Shown one piece after another: positions 43,818-55,296 of a DNA stretch of 64,000 nt. Where the stretch lies: the NCBI RefSeq assembly GCF_005239225.2, contig NC_133297.1, forward strand, positions 22,171,882 through 22,235,881, read 5' to 3'. Position 1 is the stretch's first letter. Each line of letters starts with the position of its first letter. The stretch is from Populus alba (lineage: Eukaryota; Streptophyta; Magnoliopsida; Malpighiales; Salicaceae). A program made the translations under genes and the position numbers. The notes under the pieces were generated by a model. It ran no database searches. It worked only from the letters and a program-made list of their open reading frames with translations, and had not been told where the DNA came from.

Positions 43818-45333
43818 TCAGGTGGAAGACCCTCCCCGAGTTCCGATCATTTTTTGCCCTCGTCTTCCCTCGACTGGAGTTGGCCCCCTGATTGAGAAAG
43901 ATCTCACTGGCCTATTAACGGTGACTGACGCTGGTGGCTCTGACTCGGCTGTCTGTAGCTCTGTACTTGTCCGTCCGTGTTTCTCTTGGGCAGTCCCTCT
44001 TGTAATGACCTCTTCCACCACAGTAATGACACCCCTGATTAAGATACTGACAATTCCTCCACCTATGGCCCTCTCCTCTGCACACACAAAACATCGCCCG
44101 GGGAAACTGAGCAATCCCCAGGGTGTTTTTGTCCACACTTTACACCAAAAAGGATAGTCAACACCCTTGCGGTCACCGATCCCAGTAGAAAGAGTTTGCC
44201 TCGAGTGCGACTGTCCAACCATTACTCTCCCACTTGATTGCTGGTGAGGCGGTAATATCAAACTCCCCTTTTTTCCGTGCTGCTCAAACACTCCACTTTT
44301 TCCTTTCTTCGGGTGCGGTGGTCTGCCGCTGAAAATAGTCCCCATCTCTCTTTTTTGCTTATACTCTGATTTACCCCCCCTTGGCTTTCTCCAATACATG
44401 CCTCCAGAGCTTGTGCAGCCTCAATCAACTCCCTCACCGATTTAAATCGTTCTAAGGCGATCAATCCTTGTCTCAAATCTTGTCGTAACCCATCTCTTAA
44501 CTTTTCAATCATATGTTCCTCTGACGGCACATAATGTGGGGCGAACAATGAAAGGTCATGAAATCTCCTTTCGTACTCCAATACTGACATATCACCCTGT
44601 CTCAATGCCAAGAACTTCTTGTTTCTTTCACCTTTGCGATGATACTTGGAATTAAAACTGATTCTCAAACTCTGTCTTGAAATCACTCCAATTTAGTGTC
44701 TCAGTCGCACGCCTCAGCTGAACTGTTTCCCACCATGTCATGGCCCTATCAGACAGTAACTGGGATGCACAATTTACCCTCAAACCCTCGGGTATGCTTA
44801 TTTGAATCATTGTCTTTTCTACCTTCCTGATCCATCTTCCAGCTATCTCTGCATCTTGTTCCCCCATGTACGGTTCACAGCCCATTTCCCTCATACTCTT
44901 AACCAGTCGCACCAGTGGTACCACATTATCCATGGTCATGCTAGTCGTAGGGGCTGCTGGTGGAATCTGCGTGGTGGGAGTTGTTTGTGCCGATTGAACT
45001 AGCCATGCCTTCCATCGCTGCTTTAACTATTTGTGCCAGGAGTCCTGCATCTACATATTGTGGGGGCACACCAGTTGGAACAGTAGATGGTTGTGCTTCT
45101 GATCTTTCTCGCTGCTCCGTTGCGACTGGGGGTGTTCCCTCTGTCTGATGAGGCCTCGGGCCTTCCCCTGCCACCGTATCTTCCCCCTGCAAGGTTTCGG
45201 GTGGTATTATCGGAGCATGAGATGCCGTATCATCTAAGGGATCTTCATCTTGCCAACCTTGGGCACCTCGGTTCATGCCCCTCCTTTCTAAGGAGGGCGG
45301 CTCAGTTCGTGTCCCTTGTCGGGTGCGTACCAT
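43818..45333 (-). pseudogene. Gag of element F
   Basis: Starts MVRTRQGTRTEPPSLE at 45,333. A Pro/Glu/Thr-rich N-terminus runs to a stop near 44,941, then the capsid-like core (WIRKVEKTMIQISIPEGLRVNCASQLLSDRAMTWWETV; then NKKFLALRQGDMSVLEYERRFHDLSLFAPHYVPSEEHMIEKLRDGLR). A zinc knuckle CHYCGGRGHYKRDC is near 44,010, with a second imperfect one upstream of it. Frameshifts occur near 44,660 and 44,260. Confidence 0.85.
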
Positions 45334-45389
45334 CCTGAAATTCATCACAACAACACATTTATTAATGATCCTCAGGATCCATACCAAGT

Positions 45390-45401
45390 GCTCTGATACC
45401 A
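45390..45401 (-). promoter_or_regulatory. Primer binding site of element F
   Basis: TGGTATCAGAGC on the minus strand, two bases from the LTR end TGTTACA. This is the initiator-methionine tRNA type. Confidence 0.88.
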
Positions 45402-46016
45402 ACTGTAACAACCCGGCTTTCCAAGCCCAACACAACAGTAATTTTTTTTTTTTTTTTATGCATTCAATCCACATGGTGCCGGCAATCAATGAATCTAAAA
45501 TCCTCACATCATCGAATACAATCCATACAATCAACATTTCATTTTCAAAGTGAATCTTACACAAACACGTAATATTAAGGTTGCTTGATTTGAAGTTCAT
45601 ATTAAAATATATACATAGACATGAGTTTACAGTCTTCTCCTACTAATAGTCACCACAATTTTAAACAAAAAGGATCTAATAAAAGTTATACATTCAGTAC
45701 ATTGATCCATACAAAATACATTGTGATTTAAGATACATCTACATAATTCCTTGCAAAATAGGTTCCCGTGTATCAGGTTTCCTAGACATCTCGTTGGTGT
45801 GAAGTCCCTGCAGCAGTACAAACATTTTAAGAGAATGCAAATATTTAATAATAATAAGAATGGTAACTCACGGTTTGGCAATTAAATAAAACATTAACAA
45901 TTATAATTTCTTCATGTATTTGCTACAACAACTAGTAGTACATATAGATACACAAGTTTTCGGATGCCATTCGCCAAAACTACTCATTCATTTGTGTCGG
46001 CCATCCATGGTGAAAG

Positions 46017-46441
46017 CTGCGTTGTTGCCGATCAAGGAATCGGCAGCGAAAACTGTGTTGCTGCCGATCCAGAATCGGCAGCGGAATCTGCGTCGCTGCC
46101 GATTTCTGTATCGGCAGCGGAATCTGGGTCGCTGCCGATCCAGAATCAGCAGTGGAAATCTACGTCGCTGCCGATCCAGAATCGGCAGCGGAATCTGCGT
46201 CGCTGCCGATTTCTGTATCGGCAGCGGAATCTGGGTCGCTGTCGATCCAGAATCAGCAGCGGAAATCTGCGTCGCTGCCGATCCAGAATCGGCAGTGGAA
46301 TCTGCGTCGCTGCCGATTTCTGTATCGGCAGCGGAATCTGGGTCGCTGCCGATCCAGAATCAACAGCGGAAATCTGCGTCGCTGCCGATCCAGAATCGGC
46401 AGCGGAATCTGCGTCGCTGCCGATCCAGAATCGGCAGCGAA
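46017..46441. repeat. ~35-bp hairpin array I in F LTR
   Basis: About 12 units. Each is GCTGCCGAT-CCAGA-ATCGGCAGC (or with TTCTGT as loop) followed by GGAATCTGCGTC. Each unit can fold into a 9-bp stem. Confidence 0.9.
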
Positions 46442-46449
46442 GTCACTCT

Positions 46450-46700
46450 TTTATCCCGGCCATCCATCCGTTTGGATGCCATTAGCCGAAGCTAATCAGT
46501 CCTTCATCCCGGCCATCCATTCGGACGCCATTAGCCAAAGCTAATCATTCTTTGTCCCGGCCATCCGTTTGGATGCCATTAGCCGAAGCTAATCATTCTT
46601 TGTCTCGGCCATCCTTTCGGACGCCATTAGCCGAAGCTAATCACTCTTTTGTCCCGGCCATCCATTCGGATGCCATTAGCCGAAGCTAATCAATCTTTAA
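46450..46700. repeat. ~50-bp array II in F LTR
   Basis: Five units of CCGGCCATCCATTCGGATGC followed by CATTAGCCGAAGCTAATCA. A single unit at 45,961-46,010 flanks array I on its other side, so array I appears to have expanded within array II. Homologous to 26,160-26,585. Confidence 0.88.
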
Positions 46701-47049
46701 TCAACATTTAAGCGTTCAACAATCTAATATCGGTTCTAACAATATGATAGTACTCAAGTTAAAATATTTCAAGATTCAACGTAAGAAAAAAGAAGGTGCA
46801 AGTCACCTACCTGCTCCACCTGTGGGTCGATCCTGTCTTGATGATGGTCCAATCCCGACCGCACCACCTAAGACATCAATGGTCACAAATCAGCACAATT
46901 GTATTTATTTTATTTTTGAATCATACTCATCATCACACTTATTTCAAGAGTTCATATGTTCACATTCAAGTGTTCCATATTTTACACCATCATAACATGA
47001 GATTGTTACTAGCATTTAAGTCATTCCTGCCTAGGAGGCTTATTGTAGG
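46701..47049. other. Linker inside the F LTR
   Basis: No repeats or gene seen; a G/C-richer block near 46,800-46,880 and A/T-rich remainder. Confidence 0.5.
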
Positions 47050-47838
47050 AATTCGGCAGCGACAACTGTTTCGCTGGCGGCAGCCAGTTCGGCAGTGAAA
47101 ATTGCATCGCTGTTGGTGCCCCAGTTTCGCTGCACAACGCACAACTCGGCAGCGAATATCAATTCGCTGCAGTAGGTTCAGTTGCGGCAGCGAAACAGAA
47201 TTTCGCTGCTCAACACACAAATCGGCAGCGAATATCAATTCGCTGCAGTAGGTTCAGTTGCTCGGCAGCGAAAACAGAATTTCGCGCTGCGGAACACACA
47301 AATCAGGCAGCGAATATTCAATTCGCTGCAGGAGGTTCCGTTGCGGCAGCGAAACAGAATTCGCCTGCGCAACACACAAATCGGCAGCGAATATCAATTC
47401 GCTGCAGAGAATTCAGTTGCGGCAGCGAAACAGAATTTCGCTGCGCAACACACAAATCGGTAGCGAAATATCAATTCGCTTGCATGAGATTCAGTTGCGG
47501 CAGCGAAACAAAAATTTCGCTGCACAACACACAAATCCAGCGAAATCAATTCGCATGCAGGAGGTTCCGTTGCGGCAGCGAAACAGAATTTCGCTGCGCA
47601 ACACACAAATCGGCAGCGAATATCAATTCACTGCAGGAGGTTCAGTTGCGGCAGCGAAACAGAATTTCGCTGCGCAACACACAAATCGGCAGCGAATATC
47701 AATTCGCTGCATGAGATTCAGTTGCGGCAGCGAAACAGAATTTCGCTGCGCAACACACAAATCGGCAGCGAATATCAATTCGCTGCAGGAGGTTCCGTTG
47801 CGGCAGCGAAACAGAATTTCGCTGCGCAACACACAACT
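47050..47838. repeat. 76-bp double-hairpin array III in F LTR
   Basis: About ten units. Each has two inverted pairs: GCAGCGAA-TATCAA-TTCGCTGC and GCAGCGAAA-CAGAA-TTTCGCTGC, joined by AGGAGGTTCCGTTGCG and GCAACACACAAATCG. Some units have small insertions in one arm. Confidence 0.92.
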
Positions 47839-47849
47839 CGGAACCATCA

Positions 47850-48225
47850 ATTTCAGCACATAGTTCTTCAACAAAATTCCAGCAATAACATCACAGCAGA
47901 ACACATTAAATTCCAGCACTAACATCATAGCAGAACACATTAAATTCCAGCAAGAATATCACAGCAGAACACATTAAATTCCAGCACTAACATCACAGCA
48001 GAACACATTAAATTCCAGCAAGAACATCATAGCAGAACACATTAAATTCCAGCACTAACATCACAACAGAACACATTAAATTCTAGCAAGAATATCACAG
48101 CAGAACACATTAATTGCAGCAACAATCATCACAACAAAACACATTAATTCCAGCAGCAACATCACAACAGAACACATTTAATTTCAGCACCAACATCACA
48201 GCAGAACACATTCATTCCAGCAGAA
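47850..48225. repeat. ~34-bp array IV in F LTR
   Basis: About ten units of CAGCAGAACACATTAAATTC followed by CAGCACTAACATCA. No hairpin. Confidence 0.9.
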
Positions 48226-48741
48226 CACACACACATGCATGCTGGCCTACCCCATAGTTAAAGCCAGCTTCTACCATAATTGTTAGATGTTCTGAAATTG
48301 ACTTTATTTCACTTATGTTTGCTAGATCTCCTAGTTAATTTCAGTTTCCCCCATAGTTGGCTTAGGTCTTAGATCAATTTTTCTTAGGGTTTTTCTTCTT
48401 CATTTTCGTTTTGATCTTAAGGGGAGAGGGAAAGGGAGTTCCATGACCCATTACCTTCTGATTTTAACCAAGTTTGAGAAGGTTTGACACTATTATTTTC
48501 TCTTCAGCTGCTGGTTCTCCTCCTTCTTCTTCCTCTCACGTTTTCCAGCTCTCTTTTTCCTCTCCTCTATGCAGCTGCCCACTCCTCTCTCAAGGTCTCA
48601 TCTCTCCCTCACAAGCTCACAAGACACTCTACTAGTTTGATTCACGTTTTTGATGTGAAAGGGGAAGGGAAGAATGACATGCAGCTGCTGGTTTGGGAAG
48701 AAGATGGGTCATTCTCTCTCCCCTCTTTGTATTTATAGTAC
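48226..48741. other. Linker inside the F LTR
   Basis: CT-rich leader-like sequence around 48,500-48,620. A TATTTATAGTACCC element at 48,729 reads on the plus strand. No gene supported. Confidence 0.5.
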
Positions 48742-48859
48742 CCATCAAATGAATTGGGTTGTTTGGGGGTGGGTTTAGGTGTGTCCTTATCCTTGTTTGG
48801 TTTATCTAAAACCAGTTTTACCCCTCCCTCCCAGTTGTGCGTCACTGTTGATTGAGAAA

Positions 48860-49096
48860 TCGGCAGCCGAAAACTGCGTCGCTGCCCAATCCAGAATCGG
48901 CAGCGAAAACTGCGTCGCTGCCGATTTCAGCATCGACAGCGAAAACTGCGTCGCTGCCCAATCCAGAATCGGCAGCGAAAACTGCGTCGCTGCCCAATCC
49001 AGAATCGGCAGCGAAAACTGCGTCGCTGCCGATTTCAGCATCGACAGCGAAATCTGCGTCGCTGCCGATTTCTGCATCGGCAACGAAAACTGCGTT
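48860..49096. repeat. ~36-bp hairpin array V in F LTR
   Basis: Six to seven units alternating CGTCGCTGCCCAATCCAGAA-TCGGCAGCGAAAACTG and a form with CGATTTCAGCATCGACAGCG. Also present in the 3' LTR at 39,968-40,182 with four to five units and small indels. Confidence 0.9.
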
Positions 49097-49664
49097 CATC
49101 ACCATCTTTCTCTCTCTCTTTCTCTTTAAATATATATATATAGACATATATATATATTTTCGTTTGGGTGTTTACAGTCAAAATACATAGCAATTGAAAG
49201 GTTGTGTTGTGCCCTGCTTTGGAGTGCGAAAAGACTCAGGCACTATATGTTATACTACACAACCTAGTTGATTTTAAAATTAGATCCACTCAAGTATATT
49301 TGTGAAAAACCTTACCTGTCAAGTATTGTTGGCAGAATATGACATTGTCTTTATGATAAGAAAAGCTGTAAAAGAAAGTGTAATTGCCGATCATCTTGCA
49401 GATCAAGCCATGAAAAACTATGAGTCTAAACTTTGACCTCCCAGATGAAGATGTGATAGTAATCGAGGATGGAGGTGGGGAAAGCGATACATGGACCCTT
49501 TACTTTGATGGTGTAGTAAATGTATCAGGAAATGGGGCAGGAGCGATAGTAATTTCCCCATAAAATAAGCAGTATCCTATTTCAGCAAGGTTATTGTTTG
49601 AATGTACCAATAATACAGCCAAGTATGAAGCCTGCATTATTGGCCTAGAAAGCTACTTTAGAAC

Positions 49665-49667
49665 TTA
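49665..49667. repeat. TTA target duplication of MITE, left
   Basis: TTA, matching 50,662-50,664; TTA/TAA is the target of PIF/Harbinger elements. Confidence 0.85.
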
Positions 49668-50661
49668 GGCCATGTTTGTTTCCCGGAAAGTAGTTTTCGT
49701 GAAACTATTTTCCAAACTTTCCTGTGTTTGTTTGTCATTAGGAAAGTTGGTCAACAAAAAATACTTTTTGGTCAACGAAAAACATTTTCCAGTCAATTTT
49801 AGTCAAAGAAAAATTTGACTTGGTTTTCAGGAAAGTGTTTTCCCTTTAGCTGTGTTTGTTTTCCGGAAAGTGGTTTCTAGGAAATCACTTTCCAAACTTT
49901 CTTGTGTTTGTTTGTCATTAGGAAAGTTAGTCAATGGAAAACACTTTCCAGTAAAAGAAAATTTTGACTTGGTTTTCAGGAAAGTGTTTTCTTGAAAATT
50001 TTGGGGGGAAAACACTTTCCGCAAGTTGTGAAAAATTTAGAAATATCATTATTTGCTGATTATATCAAATTTAATCCTAAAACTTTTGATTGTTATATAT
50101 ATTTTGTTTTGAATATTTATTTTTCAATTTCATCTTTTAAAATTTTATTTTTATATTAACTTTGGTCCTTATTTTATAATTGCTATTTGCTTTTTTTCTT
50201 ATCATTTTTTTATTAAAATTTTTTATCTATCAAATTTGGTCCTCATTCTTTTGTAGTTACTTATTTTATTTGAAATAATTTATGAAATGTTGATTATTAT
50301 TATTTTAATTTCTTCATCTTTCATTTTTTTTTAATTTTTTAAATTTGATCTCTATTATTTTGATTATTATTTATTTATTTGAGATAATTTATGAAATTAT
50401 ATTTTTTTTTTTCAATTTCATTCTCATTCAACTTTTTAATTTGTAAGATTTGTTCGTCATTATTTTAATAAACTTGAGAAAAATAAAATATTAATAAGTT
50501 ATTTTCCATCTTATTTTCCATGACATAACCAAACACTGGAAAGTGTTTTCCAACTGATTTTTCATTACACTACCAAACATCAGAAAATACTTTCTTGAAT
50601 TTCACTTTTCCTGGAATTCACTTTCCAAAAGGAAACTACTTTCTAGCAAACAAACGGGGCC
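49668..50661. mobile_element. Tourist-type MITE (PIF/Harbinger-derived), 994 bp
   Basis: Terminal inverted repeats GGCCATGTTTGTTTCCCGGA and, from the other end, GGCCCCGTTTGTTTGCTAGA, continuing into AAAGTAGTTT. TTA duplications flank it. No coding capacity. An internal direct duplication of the left ~170 bp is visible (TGTGTTTGTTTTCCGGAAAG at 49,851 repeats the left end). It splits the second RNase H of relic G between an Leu codon and KAKKLEVF. It would need a PIF/Harbinger transposase in trans. Confidence 0.88.
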
Positions 50662-50664
50662 TTA
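50662..50664. repeat. TTA target duplication of MITE, right
   Basis: Second TTA; pol sequence resumes with AAGCTAAAAAGCTTGAG. Confidence 0.85.
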
Positions 50665-51770
50665 AAGCTAAAAAGCTTGAGGTCTTTAGGGATTCCTTAC
50701 TAATCATTTGCCAAGTCAAAGGTGAGTGGCAAACCAAGGATGAGAATTAAAGTTGTACCAAAATTATCTCTTGAGGCTAGCCAATGAATTTAAAGAGATC
50801 AAATTCACTCATATAAGCAGAGAAAATGCCATAAGTGTAAGATATATGGTGATAGGATAAATGCGCCTCTAACACCTCTATTTAATATGATCTCACCTTG
50901 GCCTTTTGATATGTGGGGTTTGGATGTTATAGGGCCAATCAACCCTAAAGCAAGCAATGGGCATAGATTCATTTTGGTGGCCATCGACTACTTCACTAAA
51001 TGGGTAGAAGCCAATTCTTATACTCATGTAACACATAAAGTAATCAAGAGATTCATTGAAAAAGATTTGGTCTATCGTTATGGTTTGCCAGCAAAATTGG
51101 TAACTGATAACGCTCAAAATTTTAATGGGAAGCTGATTGGCGAACTATGCACCAAGTGGAAGATTAAACACCTCAACTCTTCCCCTTATAGACCGAAGAT
51201 GAATGGGACAGTTGAAGCAACTAATAAGAATCTCAAGAAGATCATCCAAAAAATGGTGGTCACTTACAAAGATTAGCATGAGATGTTCCCATACGCACTT
51301 TATGCATACCACACCACAGTTAGAACATCTACAAATGCAACCCCATATTCTTTAATATATGGAATGGAGGCGGTTATGCCCCTGGAAGTATAAATCCCAT
51401 CACTGCATATCCTAAAAGATGCAGAACTAGATGAATCAGAACGGACAAGGTCAAGATTTGAGCAGCTAAACTTGATCGATGAAAGAAGACTAGCAGCTAT
51501 TTGCCATCACCAGTTATACCAGAGCAAGATAGCAAAGGCTTACAATAAGAAGGTCAAACCAAGTGTGTTTAAGGAGGGGGATTAGGTGTTAAAGAAAATC
51601 TTGCTAGCATCAGGATAAGATCAAAGTAAGTGGGCACCAAACTATGAAGGGTCATATATGGTGAAAAAGGCTTTTTCTAAAGGGGCCTTAATTCTGACTA
51701 ATATGGATAGAAAGGATCTACCTAGACCTGTAAACTAAGATATTGTAAAGAAGTACTATGCCTAATGTAT

Positions 51771-53280
51771 CCTTTATCAATCAATAAAATTGAAGTTTGG
51801 CCAAGATTTCTTTAGTGTTTTCCCCTAAAAACTATGCATGATCTCATGTTTTCACAATGATTTTTAGGAAATCAAAGTTTTAATAAAAGAAAATCAAATT
51901 GGTGCTTGTTTTAGCAAATAAATTATGAAAGTTCAAGTTATATCCCGACACAGAAAATCGAAGAATAACCCAAACACCATGATATGACTTGAAAGTTGAG
52001 TTATGGTTACATGAATAATAAGAAACCACTTTGCATATTTGCATGAGAGAAAGCAAAGTTTGCCGATTCTGAATGCATGCGGTTGAAATGAAGAAATGCC
52101 ATCTTTGATCATCCTTTCACAAAGTCTAAAAATTCCTTGCAGTCCCTTTTTGAGCCTAATATATATTTCTTGAAAAATATCCCTTGCAGTCCCTAGCTAG
52201 GATCACACCCTACATTGGGGGCAAGTGCAAAATCCATAATGACTAAAAGTGCCCAAACAATCCTGGGGGGCATAAAAAGTGCCCAAACGACACTGGGGGG
52301 GCATGAAACAAAATCCTCATTAATCAAAAGTGCCTAAACAAAGCTGGGGCCATATAAGAGTTCCAAAAAGATTTGATTGTGCCATAATAATCACTAATAT
52401 AATGATGCTCAAAACCAAAAGAAGAAAAAGCCCAACATTGGAGGGCACCATGAACCATTTTGCAAATCAATTCCAAAGTCCAGAAATTAAAAAAGAGAGT
52501 TTGGGATATAAGCACTTGTGATCCTTAGTCTTCAAATCCCTTAAACACTTTTGAGCCTATAAATATCCTATTTATTCATAGCTAAGAGCCTAAACCTACG
52601 TTACATGCCCAACTAAGCCCTTTCTGATTAAAGGCAAGCAATCTGGATCGGTGAGCAATGCTTTCCTATGTGAAACAAGTCATTATTCATGCAATCAAAA
52701 CGAATGCTTTGAAAATTGGTTCTTTGAAACCCACAGATTGGATCTTGAAACCTTATTAACCAACAAAACATCACTTCACATTTTCACCAAAAGCAGCACT
52801 TATGTAAACCTATCCATAAGAATTGCTTTAATTTTTCAGAACAAGTTTGTTTCAAACAAACATCAAAATGATTTTTGTTCGGAATATCTTCAAAATTCCA
52901 AAAGTTCTTTGTGAAAACAACTCCTTGTAAATAACCAAATCTTTTTTTTTTCACATAACCTTGTCCCTAAAGAAAACCCCAAGCAAAATACTCGCAGGCA
53001 TGATCAAATCGAGGGGTAATTTTGCAAAACACATAGGTTTGGCTCCATGATTCCCAGAGATATGGTGATCCTTCAGATGAAGATTTGTGGGCAAGAAGGT
53101 ATGCTCATGTCATACCCTTCCCAGAGGTTAAGATCACAAGATATGACTCGAGTAAGCAAGAGTGGAAAGAGCCATCAAAGCTTACTATCAGAGACCCAGA
53201 CTTTGAGAAAAGGAAAACTCCATGAAGAAAAGGGGACCTATATTTCTCAAGTAAGTATACATGCATATTGATCATAATGC
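51771..53280 (+). other. 3' untranslated region of relic G, first part
   Basis: No supported gene. A short tandem unit AAAAGTGCCCAAACRAYNCTGGGG recurs two to three times at 52,240-52,350. The rest is non-repetitive. Short ORFs here lack family resemblance. Confidence 0.5.
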
Positions 53281-53289
53281 ATTACTTTC

Positions 53290-53600
53290 ATCCCTAATAG
53301 ATCGGTGACTCATCGTCACCTCTTTTTGAGCGGGTTGTTGATCCCTCATCATTCAGATAGTGTGCTTTCGAGCCTTATCTCCCTTTTGAATGCGCCTTTG
53401 AGCCATTATCTCCTGAGTATTGTGTTTTCCAACCATACCTTTTTTCGAGTACGCCTTTGAGCCCTTACCTTTTAGGTAGTGCGTTTTATGACCCTACCTC
53501 ATATCGAGTGCGCTTTTCAACCCTTTTCCCCTTTCAAGTCCTATCTCTTTTTGAACGCTTCTTTGAGTTTCCATCTTTTGAATAATGCACCTTTGAGCCT
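53290..53600 (+). repeat. ~60-bp degenerate array in relic G 3' region
   Basis: Units with GAGTGCGCCTTTGAGCCCTT-ATCTCC..TTTTGA and TAGTGCGTTTTC; about five decayed copies. Confidence 0.6.
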
Positions 53601-53609
53601 TATCATATT

Positions 53610-53990
53610 GTCTCTTCAAGATATTTCACCTTGGTAGGTCACCCATTACAATCAGACCTCTTTGGAAACTCTTTTCATCTTCCATTTGGGCCGGTTGCCC
53701 ATTACACTGAAACCATTCTTTAAGAAATCCTTGCATTTCTCACCACCTTCAAAATCTTCCATTTTGGGTCGGTTGCCCATTACAATAAAATCATTTTGAG
53801 AAATTCTCGCATTTCTCACCTCCTTCAAAATTTTCATCTAGGCAGGTCGCCCATTACAACAAGACCACATTGAAAAATCATTGTATTCTTCACCATGTTA
53901 AAAAATCCTTGCATTTTTCATCACTTTGAAAAATCTTCGTGTTTTTCACCTGGGTAGGTCACCCATTATAATAACACTACCCTTATCATA
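53610..53990 (+). repeat. ~55-100-bp degenerate array (GGTCGCCCATTACAA type)
   Basis: TTGGGYSGGTYRCCCATTAC recurs at about 53,635, 53,690, 53,768, 53,840 and 53,945, each followed by CTTGCATTTCTCACCWYCTT-type segments. Confidence 0.65.
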
Positions 53991-54003
53991 TCGTAAGCAT
54001 TGT

Positions 54004-54018
54004 AAAGAGAGGAGCGAC
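54004..54018 (+). promoter_or_regulatory. Probable polypurine tract of relic G
   Basis: AAAGAGAGGAGCGAC directly before TATCATAACCCATTTC, which reads like a TG-start LTR with one G-to-A change. Confidence 0.5.
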
Positions 54019-55288
54019 TATCATAACCCATTTCTAGGTTATTCCCCAAAAAAATCATTTTCTTTTTTCAAAAATAAAAATCAAAAAATAAAATAAAGGC
54101 TGGCAACGTGGAGAAAGCAAATCAAAGAGGGCTACAAAAATAGAAAAAAAAATCAAGCTATAATTTTTGAAGGAAACTCAAGGCCTAATTGTTCCCCATT
54201 ATGCCCGAAAATGGAAAAAAAATGCAAATTGAAGGTTAAATTAAATTATTGTTGGATGAATTTGCATAAAACTTAAGTCCAAGGACATAATTAAATTTTT
54301 AATAGGCTAATTTGATTTAATCATGGGCCAAATTAAATTTTAATTATGTTTAAGAAATAATTTGGGTCCAATTGAAGGATTTAATTAAGTGCAAGGACTT
54401 AATTATACTTTAAATGGGTGAAATTAACTTTATTTGGGGCTTAATTGGTGAAAAATTAAGTTTGGGAGCTTAATTTGGGCTTAATTGAGAAGATTGGAAT
54501 TTTAAGAGATCAAATTTATTTTTTACCAGGTTAATTGATTGTAATCAGGGGCAAAATTGCAAGAAAATTGAAGTTTTGGGGTCAATTAGGGGTTAAATTG
54601 ACAAAATTCATAGCCAAAAACCAATCTGCAAGAGGCGCCACACTTTAGGAGCTTAATTGACAAAAACCGGGGGCTAAATTGAAGAAATTGAAAGTTAATG
54701 GTCAATTAAGGGTTAAATTGCATAATTCCGAGACCAAGGACCATATTGTAAAAGGCACGTAACTTCAGGGTTTCAATTAAAGTTCATGAGGGGTTTAATT
54801 GCATTAAATCGAAAGTTTTGGATCAATTAGGGATTCCATTGAATGAAATTGAAAGATCAGGGATTAAATTAAAAATGAGTAAAAATCCCTAATTTAAACC
54901 TAAAACGGCACCGTTTTGCGTAAAACAAAAAGGACCAGACGACGCGTCGTGTGGTCACTATTCATTATCCCTTTCATTTTTTTCAAAAAAACTGGTTCTG
55001 TCACCTTCTTTATAGGTGCATTTAATGGACCTAATGTCCACCAAATCTGCTAAACCTTGCATGAAACTACTCACCAGACATCCCTCTACACCTAGGTATG
55101 GTCGTCGTCGAGTCACTAGCAAATAAACGGACGTGGCACCACTCCAAAGAGGCCACCTCAGGCAGCCTACAACTGCAGATTAGACAGTGCACCATGCCTA
55201 CTTTGAGCCAATGGTTGGGATCCTTCCCAACCGAATGAAGGGCTCAAAATTGTTCCCCTATAAAGACAAGATTGCCCTCTTCCACCCC

Positions 55289-55296
55289 TATAAATA
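55289..55296 (+). promoter_or_regulatory. LTR TATA box (relic G)
   Basis: TATAAATA followed about 30 bp later by the start of the CT-rich leader. Confidence 0.55.

Larger units (their letters stand above)
39852..49176 (-). mobile_element. Tekay-type (chromovirus) Ty3/gypsy element F, 3' LTR incomplete
   Basis: Minus-strand order is LTR (49,176-45,404), PBS, gag with zinc knuckle, protease, RT, RNase H, integrase, chromodomain remnant, PPT, LTR (40,315 into the gap). The Tekay/Del lineage is indicated by pol order with a C-terminal chromodomain, EVTWERE-type end and the very long LTRs. Many frameshifts break the polyprotein. It is inserted in the RNase H of relic G, whose frame resumes at 49,177. 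The other half and the left duplication lie in the gap. Confidence 0.88.
45404..49176 (-). repeat. 5' LTR of element F (3,773 bp) with five tandem arrays
   Basis: On the minus strand TGTAAACACCC (49,176) to GGGTTGTTACA (45,404). Apart from short linkers it is built of arrays. Most arrays carry GGCAGCGA/TCGCTGCC inverted pairs. It is CpG-rich against an A/T-rich background. No ORF in it has protein-family support; the Ala/Ser/Pro-rich frames are translations of the arrays. Confidence 0.85.
49177..51770 (+). pseudogene. Tat/Ogre-type pol relic G: RNase H, second RNase H and integrase
   Basis: 49,186-49,440 translates (with frameshifts) to an RNase H end (KYIAIERLCCALLW, RLRHYMLYYTT, DPLKYIFEKPYL, ADHLADQAM). 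49,441-49,667 holds a second RNase H of the type found in Tat elements (TWTLYFDGVVNVSGNGAGAIVISP, FECTNNTAKYEACIIGLE). It is interrupted by the MITE and resumes at 50,665 (AKKLEVFRDSLLIICQVKGEWQTKDEN). Integrase at 50,887-51,765 shows the DDE residues: Asp in MWGLDVIGPINPK, Asp in LVTDNAQNFNGK, Glu in NGTVEATNKNLKKII. There are stop codons at about 51,277, 51,391, 51,583 and 51,615. Element F inserted at its left end. Confidence 0.85.

Noticed and set aside
40316..45333. Element F as a functional autonomous retrotransposon
   Set aside because: Every pol domain is recognisable but split among several frames, with stops in between.
46017..46441. CRISPR-like appearance of regularly spaced palindromic repeats
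   Set aside because: The spacers are themselves repeated, no cas genes are present and the context is a plant LTR.
45914..46544. Ala/Ser/Pro-rich frames in the F LTR
   Set aside because: Open in several frames and both strands because the array unit contains no stops; translations of tandem repeats.
47258..47863. 201-codon frame with repeating RISLRNTQIGSEYQF
   Set aside because: Translation of the 76-bp array; alternative frames are equally open.
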